The notes below the pieces were generated by a model that saw only the letters and a list, made by a program, of their open reading frames with translations, ran no database searches and was not told the DNA's origin. The position numbers and the translations under genes were made by a program. From Lactobacillus gasseri ATCC 33323 = JCM 1131 (GTDB taxonomy: Bacteria; Bacillota; Bacilli; Lactobacillales; Lactobacillaceae): a DNA stretch of 64,000 bases. This document shows positions 1 to 7,650 of this stretch, piece by piece; within the stretch, counting starts at the first letter, position 1; each line of letters opens with the position of its first letter. The stretch lies in the NCBI RefSeq assembly GCF_000014425.1, contig NC_008530.1:620001-684000 (forward strand). Reading direction: 5' to 3'.

Positions 1-1411
1 AAAAGAAGCATTAGTTTACTTACAGCGATATGCTAATGAGAATAATGTCGGCTTAAAACAAGCTGCTAGCGTCTTAGGAAGTATTAACACAACTAAATGG
101 TCGATGACCTTAGAAGAGTTTGAACGTAAAGCTAAGGCTGGTGGTTATGATAAAGAGCTAAACGCCGAATATTACAAGAGCCGTATTTACAGACTTCAAC
201 AGTTGCATGACCAGATGGTTGAGTTTTCTAAAAAGTATGGCATGGCTGAACAACTAAAAATGCAAAAAGGTTTAGCCAAACAGTATCAGAATAGCTATTA
301 CTTACATGCTTATGATAAGTACCGAGCTACTGGTCAACTGGATATCAAGCTAAATCATTTCAACGAACAGCAATTAGAAAATATTGTTTACAGCCCTTGG
401 AAAGGTAGCGATTTTAGCAAGCGAATTTGGAAAGAATACACTGAAATTCTTCCTGATGAGTTAACTGACACAATGCTAAGAGCAACTTTATTTGGATATT
501 CTCCAAGCAAGGTTGTTTCAATGATGAGAGATCGTTTTAAGAAGGTTTCTGATCGAGATTTGCATAGGCTGGTTACTACTGAAATGGGACACGCTGCCGA
601 AGAAGCAACAGCACAGTTCTATAAAGATAGCGATATTGAGCAATACCAATACTTAGCCACATTAGAAAGCCACACTTGTGACCAATGCACCCACTTAGAT
701 GAGCGCATTTTTAATGTCAAAGATAAAAAAGAGGGTATTAACTATCCTTTAATTCACCCATATTGCAGATGCACGACTGTTCCTTACGATAAAGACTTGC
801 CAGACGTTGAAACTCGTTGGAGTAGAGATCCGAAAACAGGTAAAGGACGCTATGTATATCGAAATGCTTTAGATTATAGTGAGTGGAAAAAGCTTTCCAA
901 TGTTAAGATACTCAACTTATCACTACCTACACCAAAATTGACATGGGACGAAGAAGCTGCAATTCATAAATATAATTCTTTTGAGTCTTACGGTTTAAAT
1001 GCGGACTTAAGAGCAGGCAATACATTGTCACCAGCCGAAGAAAAGTTAAAACATGATTTAGATACTGCTCTGGATAAAATTCCATACTATTCAGAAGACG
1101 AACCACTTAGTCGCTCTTTATATTTTGAAAGCAGGGATGATATAATGGTCGATTATGTTAATAAAGCTTTGACTCAAGGATACATTCAAGAGCCAAGTTA
1201 TACGTCTTCAAGTGCTGGTATGGTATATAATCCAGAAGATGATTTACGAGTTGTAATTTTAAAAAGTCATAGTGGACATGATATTAGAAAATTTAATGAT
1301 GTTGAAGGTGAAGTATTATTTAAGCGAAATACAAGATTTGATGTATTGAGATTAAATATCATAGATGGTAAACCATATATTGAGGTGGTTGAACATGAAG
1401 AAAATGACTAA
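1..1411 (+). CDS. MuF-type minor head protein with C-terminal ADP-ribosyltransferase-like domain (5' cut)
   Basis: Window edge truncates the gene; the full 510-aa form is at 39965-41497 and its numbering is used here. The N-terminal and middle part is an SPP1 gp7/Mu F-like head protein, with the typical paired cysteines TCDQC and PYCRC around residues 266-298. Residues about 350-510 form an extra domain with R-S-E type ADP-ribosyltransferase signatures: an arginine in SRSLYF (about R412), YTSSS (about 441-445), and the E-x-E motif EGEVLF (E476, E478). In MuF polymorphic toxins such C-terminal domains are effectors carried with the virion; that role is inferred. The reading frame overlaps the next small ORF by 17 bp. 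Confidence 0.88.
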   Translation, partial: KEALVYLQRYANENNVGLKQAASVLGSINTTKWSMTLEEFERKAKAGGYDKELNAEYYKSRIYRLQQLHDQMVEFSKKYGMAEQLKMQKGLAKQYQNSYYLHAYDKYRATGQLDIKLNHFNEQQLENIVYSPWKGSDFSKRIWKEYTEILPDELTDTMLRATLFGYSPSKVVSMMRDRFKKVSDRDLHRLVTTEMGHAAEEATAQFYKDSDIEQYQYLATLESHTCDQCTHLDERIFNVKDKKEGINYPLIHPYCRCTTVPYDKDLPDVETRWSRDPKTGKGRYVYRNALDYSEWKKLSNVKILNLSLPTPKLTWDEEAAIHKYNSFESYGLNADLRAGNTLSPAEEKLKHDLDTALDKIPYYSEDEPLSRSLYFESRDDIMVDYVNKALTQGYIQEPSYTSSSAGMVYNPEDDLRVVILKSHSGHDIRKFNDVEGEVLFKRNTRFDVLRLNIIDGKPYIEVVEHEEND

Positions 1412-1592
1412 ATATAATCTCAGCAATGAAGAATTTTTAAATTACATCAAATCAATTCCTAAATCCCAATTTAACAATAAATCTCATATTGAGTATTTTA
1501 AAAAAGTTTATGAAGCAAAAAAGAAATCAGGCAGTGATTACTCTAAAGAAGAAAAATATTTAAAGGAAAATGGAGTAAAGTTAGATGATTAA
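1395..1592 (+). CDS. small ORF, candidate immunity protein for the MuF toxin
   Basis: Encodes 65 lysine-rich residues (MKKMTKYNLS...). The ATG at 1395 is chosen because GAGGTGG at 1382-1388 is a good ribosome site 6 nt upstream; an in-frame ATG at 1365 has none. The start lies inside the end of the toxin-like head gene, so the two are translationally coupled, and a hairpin terminator follows at once. I do not recognise the family. Position directly after a polymorphic-toxin-like domain suggests immunity, which is inference only; a head assembly role is the alternative. Confidence 0.75.
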   Translation: MKKMTKYNLSNEEFLNYIKSIPKSQFNNKSHIEYFKKVYEAKKKSGSDYSKEEKYLKENGVKLDD

Positions 1593-1596
1593 ACAA

Positions 1597-1625
1597 GTCG
1601 TTGATATAATCAACGGCTTTTATTT
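1597..1625 (+). terminator. weak intrinsic terminator after head/toxin genes
   Basis: A 9-bp stem (GTCGTTGAT with ATCAACGGC, one G-T pair) closes over a 3-nt loop and is followed by TTTTATTTT. It separates the minor head/small ORF pair from the scaffold gene and may lower downstream readthrough. Confidence 0.6.
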
Positions 1626-1709
1626 TGACCTGAGTAAGTCGTTAAACTGCTCTTTTTGTATGCCCTTATGAGAGGCGAACTCGTATAAAACGTGTGAAAG
1701 GATAGAACA

Positions 1710-2270
1710 ATGAAAAGAAAACAATTAGAAGAGCTTGGATTACAAGAAGAGCAGATTAAAAAGATCATGGATTTAAACGGCGAGGATATTCAAAACGCTA
1801 AGGATAAAGCAAGTGCTAGCAATGCTGAAATTTTAGAAGAGAATAAAGCCCTTAAGTCCCAGATGAGTGAAAGAGATAAGGATTTAAAGAAGTTGCGTGC
1901 TCAAGTTAAGGATAATGAAGACTTAACTAAGCAATTTAATGATCTAAAGAGCAAGTATGACAAGGATACAGCTGACCTTACTCAAAAACTTGCTACCAAT
2001 CGTTTGAACAGCGCAATTGACCAATCATTAAGCAAAGCTAATGTTCGCAATAACAAGGCTATTAGAGGTCTTTTGAACATGGACGAAATTAAGCTTGATG
2101 ATGATGGCAATTTGACAGGTTTAGACGATCAAATTAAATCTTTACAGAAATCTGATGGTTATTTATTTGATGAAGGTAGTAAGCAAGATTACCAACCAAA
2201 TAATGGAAAACCTGCTAACGCTGATCCGGTCCAGGCAATGGTTGATATATTTAAAGGAGAACATAAATAA
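1710..2270 (+). CDS. capsid scaffold protein (Phage GP20-like)
   Basis: 186 aa, highly charged, with a long predicted coiled coil over residues about 20-100 (alternating Glu/Lys heptads) and a C-terminal segment rich in Asp and Asn. This is the profile of the GP20/scaffolding family that guides procapsid assembly and is lost on maturation. It lies immediately before the major capsid gene with a one-base overlap (ATAATG), the usual order. The start has a good site, GAAAGGA, 9-10 nt upstream. Confidence 0.88.
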   Translation: MKRKQLEELGLQEEQIKKIMDLNGEDIQNAKDKASASNAEILEENKALKSQMSERDKDLKKLRAQVKDNEDLTKQFNDLKSKYDKDTADLTQKLATNRLNSAIDQSLSKANVRNNKAIRGLLNMDEIKLDDDGNLTGLDDQIKSLQKSDGYLFDEGSKQDYQPNNGKPANADPVQAMVDIFKGEHK

Positions 2271-3352
2271 TGGCAATTAATTACGCTGATAAATATCAAA
2301 AAGCAGTTATTGATGGTTTTTATCCAGACGTTTTATATTCAAGCGCTTTATGGCAATCACCATCTAACAATACAATTAACTTCTTAGATGCAAAACATAT
2401 TAAAGTTCCACGGTTATCAATTTTATCTGGACGTCAAGACCGTGAAAGACGTACTATTACGCAACCAGCAGCCAATTACTCATTGGATTATGATGTTTAT
2501 GAATTAACTAATGAACGTTACTGGAGTACATTAGTCGACCCATCAGATATTGATGAAAGTAATCAATTATTATCAATTGCTAATATCACTAGACAATACA
2601 ACTTAGATAGTAAAATGCCTGAAAAGGATAGAGAAATGTTTTCTAAGTTGTTTAGTCAACGTCAGGCAGTTAATACTTCCGAAGGATTAGATCAAAATGC
2701 TGGTATCCACTCAGAAAGCTTAGACGCAAAAAACGTTTTAAAAGCTTACGATCAAATGATGCGTAACTTTGACCGTGCAAGAATTCCAGCCCAAGGACGT
2801 ATCTTATACGTTGACACTGGTACTTATTACATGCTTAAGGACGCAGAAGCAATTAATAGAACAATTATCGTAAGTGATGCACAAAATATTAATCGTTCTG
2901 TACGTTCACTTGATGAAGTTACTATTGTTCCTGTGCCAGAAGATTTGTTCCAAACTAAGTTTGATTTCACTAACGGCTCTAAGACCGTTGATGATGCTAA
3001 GCAAATTAAGATGATGCTTATCTTCAATGGTGTTCAAATTTCTCCTGAAAAGTATGATTTCGTTGGATTAGATGCTCCAGCTGCTGCAAATTCCGGAAAC
3101 TGGCTATACTACGAACAAAGTTATGATGATGTTCTTTTACTTAAGCCTAAATTTAAGGGGATTGAGTTCTTCGTGGCTGAAAAGGACGCAGATGGTGACT
3201 CTAATCCTGCTGGACGTAAGAAAACAACTGAAGAAGATGCTAAACCTAACGAAAACAACACTGTAGATGAAATCAAGGCCTACTTAGATAAGAATCACAT
3301 TGATTACACTGGTAAGACCAAGAAAGACGAATTATTAACTTTAGTGAAGTAG
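2270..3352 (+). CDS. major capsid protein with C-terminal HeH domain
   Basis: 360 aa. Length, position after scaffold and before connectors, and an overall HK97-fold-like profile mark this as the main shell protein. Residues about 320-360 (NTVDEIKAYLDKNH... KKDELLTLVK) look like a HeH/LEM helix-extension-helix domain joined by a charged linker rich in Lys, Glu and Asn, a decoration seen on other Lactobacillus phage capsids. It starts with the AAGGAGA site inside the scaffold stop region. Confidence 0.88.
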   Translation: MAINYADKYQKAVIDGFYPDVLYSSALWQSPSNNTINFLDAKHIKVPRLSILSGRQDRERRTITQPAANYSLDYDVYELTNERYWSTLVDPSDIDESNQLLSIANITRQYNLDSKMPEKDREMFSKLFSQRQAVNTSEGLDQNAGIHSESLDAKNVLKAYDQMMRNFDRARIPAQGRILYVDTGTYYMLKDAEAINRTIIVSDAQNINRSVRSLDEVTIVPVPEDLFQTKFDFTNGSKTVDDAKQIKMMLIFNGVQISPEKYDFVGLDAPAAANSGNWLYYEQSYDDVLLLKPKFKGIEFFVAEKDADGDSNPAGRKKTTEEDAKPNENNTVDEIKAYLDKNHIDYTGKTKKDELLTLVK

Positions 3353-3360
3353 GTGGTTAG

Positions 3361-3750
3361 ATGGATAAATACCCACGATTTGAAGAGGTCAAAAAACATT
3401 TAGCTGATTTTCTGCCTAATACTGATAATGCACCTAACTATGACAGCGTATTGGAATTTACACTAGAAAAAGTTATTTCTGATGTTTCAATTTACACAAA
3501 TATTCCAATTTTAGAGCTACCAGAAGAGCTTGAACCAACTATCTTAGGTTTAGCAGTACAAACTATTGACACTCATCAATGGCTAGTACCCAAAGATCAG
3601 CAAGTTGGTAATGTTCAGTCATTATCAGAGGGTGATACATCAGTTTCTTTTAGATCTCCAAGCGATATTTATTCAGCATTGCAAGCTACTAACACAATCA
3701 CTGATAACTATGTGATGCTTTTAAATAATTTTAGAAGGTTAGCCCAATGA
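3361..3750 (+). CDS. head-tail connector protein
   Basis: 129 aa, mostly helical and acidic at the N-terminus. It has the size and place (straight after the major capsid, overlapping the next gene by 4 bp) of the SPP1 gp15/HK97 gp6-type adaptor that docks on the portal. Assignment rests on gene order and size rather than on a diagnostic motif. Confidence 0.7.
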   Translation: MDKYPRFEEVKKHLADFLPNTDNAPNYDSVLEFTLEKVISDVSIYTNIPILELPEELEPTILGLAVQTIDTHQWLVPKDQQVGNVQSLSEGDTSVSFRSPSDIYSALQATNTITDNYVMLLNNFRRLAQ

Positions 3751-4109
3751 GTTACTTTAATGGCTTAAAAAATGCACTTCCTAAGCTATGGAATGATCGA
3801 GTTAAGATTGTGGGTACTCTTCCAACTAAACATGGCTACATTACTAATAATGAAGATGTGACTATTGTTGAAGATGAGCCAGCTAAGGTGGTTTTAAAAG
3901 GACAATCAGCTAGTGAACAGTCTTTCTTTGGTACTGACGAATATGATGCGAAATTGATTATTCGAAATGGCATTAAAATCCCTGCTGGTGCAGATATTTA
4001 TGTGACTGATGTAAATGGTCAAGTGACTAAATATAAGCGTGCCAGCAAGGGCTATAGTGGCTATTTCAGCCATCAGGAAGTAGCAATGGTTAGGAGTGAG
4101 AAAGCATGA
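3747..4109 (+). CDS. head closure / minor capsid protein
   Basis: 120 aa, beta-rich (VKIVGTLPTK..., AKLIIRNGIKIPAGADIYVTD). Its place between the adaptor and an HK97 gp10-like protein fits the head-completion (stopper) protein, the Minor_capsid_1 type family of Gram-positive phages. Overlaps its neighbours by 4 bp on each side (ATGA), showing translational coupling. Confidence 0.7.
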   Translation: MSYFNGLKNALPKLWNDRVKIVGTLPTKHGYITNNEDVTIVEDEPAKVVLKGQSASEQSFFGTDEYDAKLIIRNGIKIPAGADIYVTDVNGQVTKYKRASKGYSGYFSHQEVAMVRSEKA

Positions 4110-4540
4110 GTTTAGGACATGTTGACGATGCTCAATTTCAGCAATTCGCTAGTAGAGTAAGGCAGAAGATTGATAGTGGCTATGTAAAACAGGAGCTTGG
4201 AAAGAGTTCTAGACGTATAGGCACTCAATCACTACGAATTTTGGAAACAAACACTCCTGTAAAGCAAGGCAACCTTCGCAGATCATGGACGGCAGAAGGA
4301 CCGACCTATGGTTGCGGTGGTTGGACGATCAAATTAATTAACAATGCTGAATATGCTTCTTACGTTGAAAGTGGTCACAGGCAGACACCTGGAAGATATG
4401 TACCATTACTGAAAAAGCGCCTGGTTAGAGATTGGGTGCCTGGTCAGTTTTACATGAAGAAATCTATTCCACAAATTCAAAGACAGTTGCCACAGTTGGT
4501 AACAGAGGGTCTGTGGGGGTTAAAGGACTTGTTTGAATGA
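4106..4540 (+). CDS. HK97 gp10-like head-tail joining protein
   Basis: 144 aa. Residues 50-110 hold the typical gp10 pattern: a TPVKQGNLRRSW helix-turn segment followed by a beta region with NNAEYASYVESGHRQTPG. This family lies at the head-tail interface in many tailed phages. Overlaps both neighbours by 4 bp. Confidence 0.82.
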   Translation: MSLGHVDDAQFQQFASRVRQKIDSGYVKQELGKSSRRIGTQSLRILETNTPVKQGNLRRSWTAEGPTYGCGGWTIKLINNAEYASYVESGHRQTPGRYVPLLKKRLVRDWVPGQFYMKKSIPQIQRQLPQLVTEGLWGLKDLFE

Positions 4541-4944
4541 CAATAGTTGAAAGAATAGCTAAGCGAATATCAGAGATATTTCCTGATGTGACAATTTATT
4601 CAGAAAAACAGAAAAGCGGTTTTCAAGTGCCGTCATTTTATATCAGTAAGATAATGACAGTCACTAAGAGTCGCTTTTTTGATATTCAAGATAGAAGCTT
4701 GTCTTACTCAATAACATATTTTGCTAATCCAGATCGTCCTAATGCTGATATGGAAGAAGTAGAGCAAAAATTACTGAATAATTTTACAAGATTAGATGAT
4801 TATGCAACTGTTAGAAACCGAGAAGCGACTATCAACCAAGATGATGAAACTTTAGTAATGAGTTTTGATTTGAGGTTAGAGATGTATCCGGTTCAAGACG
4901 GTGGAAAGCTAGAAAGGATTGAGTTTAATGGAGGAATCCAATAA
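4537..4944 (+). CDS. tail terminator-like protein (DUF6838 / XkdJ region)
   Basis: 135 aa with an alpha/beta pattern (VERIAKRISEIFPDVTIYSE...VPSFYISKI). In PBSX-like myophages the gene at this place, just before the sheath, is a small tail completion protein of this size. Family name is from memory of the PBSX order; function is inferred from position. Confidence 0.65.
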   Translation: MTIVERIAKRISEIFPDVTIYSEKQKSGFQVPSFYISKIMTVTKSRFFDIQDRSLSYSITYFANPDRPNADMEEVEQKLLNNFTRLDDYATVRNREATINQDDETLVMSFDLRLEMYPVQDGGKLERIEFNGGIQ

Positions 4945-5146
4945 AACGGAAACCGAGACTCCGATGGGCGAAATTAAAGCGCCTATTCAAGTTGAAGACG
5001 TTAAATTCACAAAACAAGCTTTGATTTCAAGTCCTAAGTTCTCAGTTATTGAACGGGATATTTTGAAATTAGCTTTAGATGATGACAAAGAATACACAAT
5101 TGCCGAAGTTAAAAAGGCGATTGACAAATTTAAGGAGGGATTTTAA
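4928..5146 (+). CDS. small protein preceding tail sheath
   Basis: 72 aa, acidic, starting MEESNKTETETP. I place the start at the ATG at 4928 because AAGGA lies 9 nt upstream; the TTG at 4919 is too close to that site. It overlaps the previous gene by 17 bp and the sheath start by one base. The C-terminal half (SPKFSVIERDILKLALDDD...IAEVKKAIDKF) resembles a small helical domain. Not recognised; probably a tail assembly accessory. Confidence 0.7.
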   Translation: MEESNKTETETPMGEIKAPIQVEDVKFTKQALISSPKFSVIERDILKLALDDDKEYTIAEVKKAIDKFKEGF

Positions 5147-6501
5147 TGGCAGGAGGAACTTGGAAAGCTCAAGATAAGCGCAGACCAGGCGCTTATATCA
5201 ATGTCGTAGGTAATGGTCAAAGAGAAGCAGCTTCTTCTCTAGGTAGAGTGTTGTTAATTCGTGATAAAGGCTTAGGCTGGGGCAAGAATGGTGTCATTGA
5301 AGTAGAAGCTAACAGTGATTTCACTAAGAAATTAGGTACTACTTTAGATGATCCATCTCTTACAGCTTTAAAGGAAACACTAAAAGGTGCTTCTAAAGTG
5401 CTTGTTCTTAACCCCAATGAGGGTACAGCAGCGACTTTGACTAAAGAAGGACTGCCTTGGACTGTTACTGCAAATTATCCAGGTGAAAAGGGTAATCAAA
5501 TTACAGTGAGTGTTGAAGTTAGTCCAGCTGATCAGAATGCGGCTACTGTATCAACTATCTTTGGTACTAAGTTGGTTGATGAACAATCAATCAAGTTCAA
5601 TGAATTAGATAAGTTCAAGGGCAATGATTACATCACTGCAAAAGTAGTCGAAGAGGGTAGTTCAAAGCCTGTAGCATTTACTAATGTTTCAGGCGCTTTG
5701 ACTGGCGGTACTACTACTGAGTCTAATAAAGTTGAAAGCTTATTGAATGACGCTTTAGAAAATGAAGAGTACGCAGTTGTTACTACTGCTGGCTTTGAAC
5801 CATCAAGCAACATGAACAAGTTGGTTGTGGAAGCAGTTAAGCGTCTCCGTGAAAATGAAGGTCGCAAGGTTAGAGGTGTAATTCCTACTGATGCAGATAC
5901 TACTTATAACTATGAGGGTATTTCAACCGTTGTGAATGGTTACACTTTAAGCGATGGTACTAATGTAGATGTTAAAGATGCAACTGGTTACTTCGCTGGT
6001 ATTTCCGCTTCTGCTGATGTAGCAACTTCTTTAACTTATTTTGAAGTTGAAGATGCTGTTTCAGCATATCCAAAACTTGATAATGAAAAGACAATTAAGG
6101 CTCTTGATGCTGGGCAAATTGTGTTCACTACACGTCCTGGCCAAAGAGTAGTAATTGAACAAGATATCAATTCATTACACAAGTTTACAGCTGAAAAGCC
6201 ACAATCATTCTCTAAAAATAGAGTAATGAGAACTTTAGACGAGATTGCTACTGACACTGAAAATACTTTTGAAAGAACTTATTTAGGCAAAGCCGGTAAC
6301 AATGCAGCTGGTCGTGATCTCTTTAAGGCAGACAGAATCGCTTACTTAATGGGTTTACAAAATAGAAATATCATTCAAAGCTTCAAGAACACTGATGTCA
6401 CAATAGAAGCAGGGAATGATACTGACTCTATCGTTGTTAACTTGGCAGTTACTCCAGTTGATGCAATGGAAAAACTTTACATGACAATGGTAGTTAGATA
6501 G
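5146..6501 (+). CDS. contractile tail sheath protein (XkdK-like)
   Basis: 451 aa. The start MAGGTWKAQDKRRPGAYINV and the C-terminal part with a FKNTDVTIEAG-type motif are typical of phage tail sheath subunits, which polymerise around the tube and contract on infection. Followed 11 bp later by the tube gene. Its presence shows that the phage has a contractile (myovirus) tail. Confidence 0.93.
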   Translation: MAGGTWKAQDKRRPGAYINVVGNGQREAASSLGRVLLIRDKGLGWGKNGVIEVEANSDFTKKLGTTLDDPSLTALKETLKGASKVLVLNPNEGTAATLTKEGLPWTVTANYPGEKGNQITVSVEVSPADQNAATVSTIFGTKLVDEQSIKFNELDKFKGNDYITAKVVEEGSSKPVAFTNVSGALTGGTTTESNKVESLLNDALENEEYAVVTTAGFEPSSNMNKLVVEAVKRLRENEGRKVRGVIPTDADTTYNYEGISTVVNGYTLSDGTNVDVKDATGYFAGISASADVATSLTYFEVEDAVSAYPKLDNEKTIKALDAGQIVFTTRPGQRVVIEQDINSLHKFTAEKPQSFSKNRVMRTLDEIATDTENTFERTYLGKAGNNAAGRDLFKADRIAYLMGLQNRNIIQSFKNTDVTIEAGNDTDSIVVNLAVTPVDAMEKLYMTMVVR

Positions 6502-6512
6502 GAGGAACGTAA

Positions 6513-6983
6513 ATGGCAGCAATTGATGAGTTTTTAAATGGTCGAGATACTATTTCAACCAAAGATGCTACTTTATCAATCAAAATTAATGGCAACATTA
6601 TTAAGATGATTGAATGTGATAAGTTCACAGCTAAGCTTGAAAAGAACAAGGAAGACGTCCAAACCTTAGGTTCTCACTGGAAGAGAAAGAAAACTACTTC
6701 TGTTGAAGGTACGGGAACTTTAGGTGGTTACTTGGTTAACTCAAACTGGATTAAGTACGGCATTCCTTATACTCAAGATGGTGGGGATTTGTATTTTGAT
6801 GCAACTTTGACTATCCATGATCCAACTTCAAGAGCTGGTAAGCAAGTGGTGCAATTAACAGATGTCAACTTGGACGATATTCCAATTGCCGATTTTGAAG
6901 CTGATGACGGCGTAATGGAATGGGAAAGTGATTTTACTTTTGAAGGCGTCAACTTAGTCCAAGCATTTAATGGAATTAATTAA
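6513..6983 (+). CDS. tail tube protein (XkdM-like)
   Basis: 156 aa, beta-rich, matching the PBSX XkdM family (MAAIDEFLNGRDTISTKDAT..., GSHWKRKKTTSVEGTGTL). It forms the inner tube enclosed by the sheath. Ribosome site GGAGG is 8 nt upstream. Confidence 0.92.
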   Translation: MAAIDEFLNGRDTISTKDATLSIKINGNIIKMIECDKFTAKLEKNKEDVQTLGSHWKRKKTTSVEGTGTLGGYLVNSNWIKYGIPYTQDGGDLYFDATLTIHDPTSRAGKQVVQLTDVNLDDIPIADFEADDGVMEWESDFTFEGVNLVQAFNGIN

Positions 6984-6994
6984 GGAGAAAATAA

Positions 6995-7414
6995 ATGGCT
7001 GAAAGTGTTGAAGATTTTTTGTTTGAAAATGTTGGTAGTCCAGTAGAAGAAAAAGAAGTTAAGCTTGAAAGATTTAAGTCTCCTTTTAAGATTAAGTCTT
7101 TAACTGCTGATGAAGTGTCACATATTCGAAAGCAAGCAACTAAGAGAGTTCTCAACCGTAAGACACATAGATACGAACAAGAAACTGATGAAAATCAGTT
7201 CCAAGGTTTAGTTGTAGCAGAAGCTGTTGTTTCTCCTAACTTAAACAATGAAAAGTTGCAAACTTCATGGGGCTGTATTGCTAAGCCGGAAGAAGTTTTA
7301 AAGAAAATGCTTAAAGTTGGTGAATACACTGAGCTATCACAGGCAATTATGGACTTATCAGGTCTTAACGATGATGACAGTTCAGAAGACTTGGTTGAAG
7401 AAGCAAAAAACTAA
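6995..7414 (+). CDS. tail assembly chaperone, short form (XkdN-like)
   Basis: 139 aa (MAESVEDFLFENVGSPVEEKEVKLERF), the family that binds the tape measure during tail assembly. The stop TAA at 7412 directly follows the slippery heptamer A AAA AAC at 7405-7411, and the -1 frame stays open for 64 more codons to 7605. A minority longer product is therefore expected, as in the lambda G/GT system. Confidence 0.9.
   Translation: MAESVEDFLFENVGSPVEEKEVKLERFKSPFKIKSLTADEVSHIRKQATKRVLNRKTHRYEQETDENQFQGLVVAEAVVSPNLNNEKLQTSWGCIAKPEEVLKKMLKVGEYTELSQAIMDLSGLNDDDSSEDLVEEAKN
7405..7411 (+). promoter_or_regulatory. programmed -1 frameshift site A AAA AAC
   Basis: The heptamer is in the correct phase (GCA AAA AAC of the short chaperone) and the zero-frame stop is the next codon. 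Slipping back one base joins the chaperone to the frame ending at 7605. I see no strong hairpin just downstream, so efficiency may be modest. Confidence 0.85.
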
Positions 7415-7605
7415 TAAATGAGTCTGTTGGCGACTTTAACATTTATCACTATGTTCTTAATGAATATCACTGGACGCCTAAACAATGGGCGGAGATGTCA
7501 AGGCGTGAGCAGGCTTTAGTCGTCGCTTCGATTGAAGTACGACAAAAATACGAAAAAGAAGAAGAGAGAAAAGCAAAAAGAAAGGCTAGGTCTAAGCATA
7601 TTTAA
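7411..7605 (+). CDS. -1 frame extension of tail assembly chaperone (GT-like part)
   Basis: 64 codons with no start of their own in frame, beginning at the slippery site and reading LINESVGDFNIYHYVLNEYHW and then a Lys/Glu/Arg-rich tail. W, Q and E rich text such as TPKQWAEMSRREQAL is typical for the T part of tail chaperones. It should only be made as a fusion of about 203 aa with the upstream 139-aa protein. Confidence 0.85.
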   Translation, partial: LINESVGDFNIYHYVLNEYHWTPKQWAEMSRREQALVVASIEVRQKYEKEEERKAKRKARSKHI

Positions 7606-7625
7606 GGCTTAGCCTCTTTTTTTGC
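7582..7625 (+). terminator. hairpin with T-run before tape measure
   Basis: CTAAGC (7593-7598) pairs with GCTTAG, and an alternative outer pairing uses AGGCTA with TAGCCT; both are followed by CTCTTTTTTT. It overlaps the end of the frameshift extension and could reduce tape measure transcription relative to tube and sheath. Confidence 0.55.
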
Positions 7626-7650
7626 ATTCAGCAAAGAAAGGAGGTAGTAA

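Noticed and set aside
1625..1652. Promoter starting with TTGACC before the scaffold gene
   Set aside because: No acceptable -10 at 16-18 bp; the scaffold is probably transcribed from upstream.
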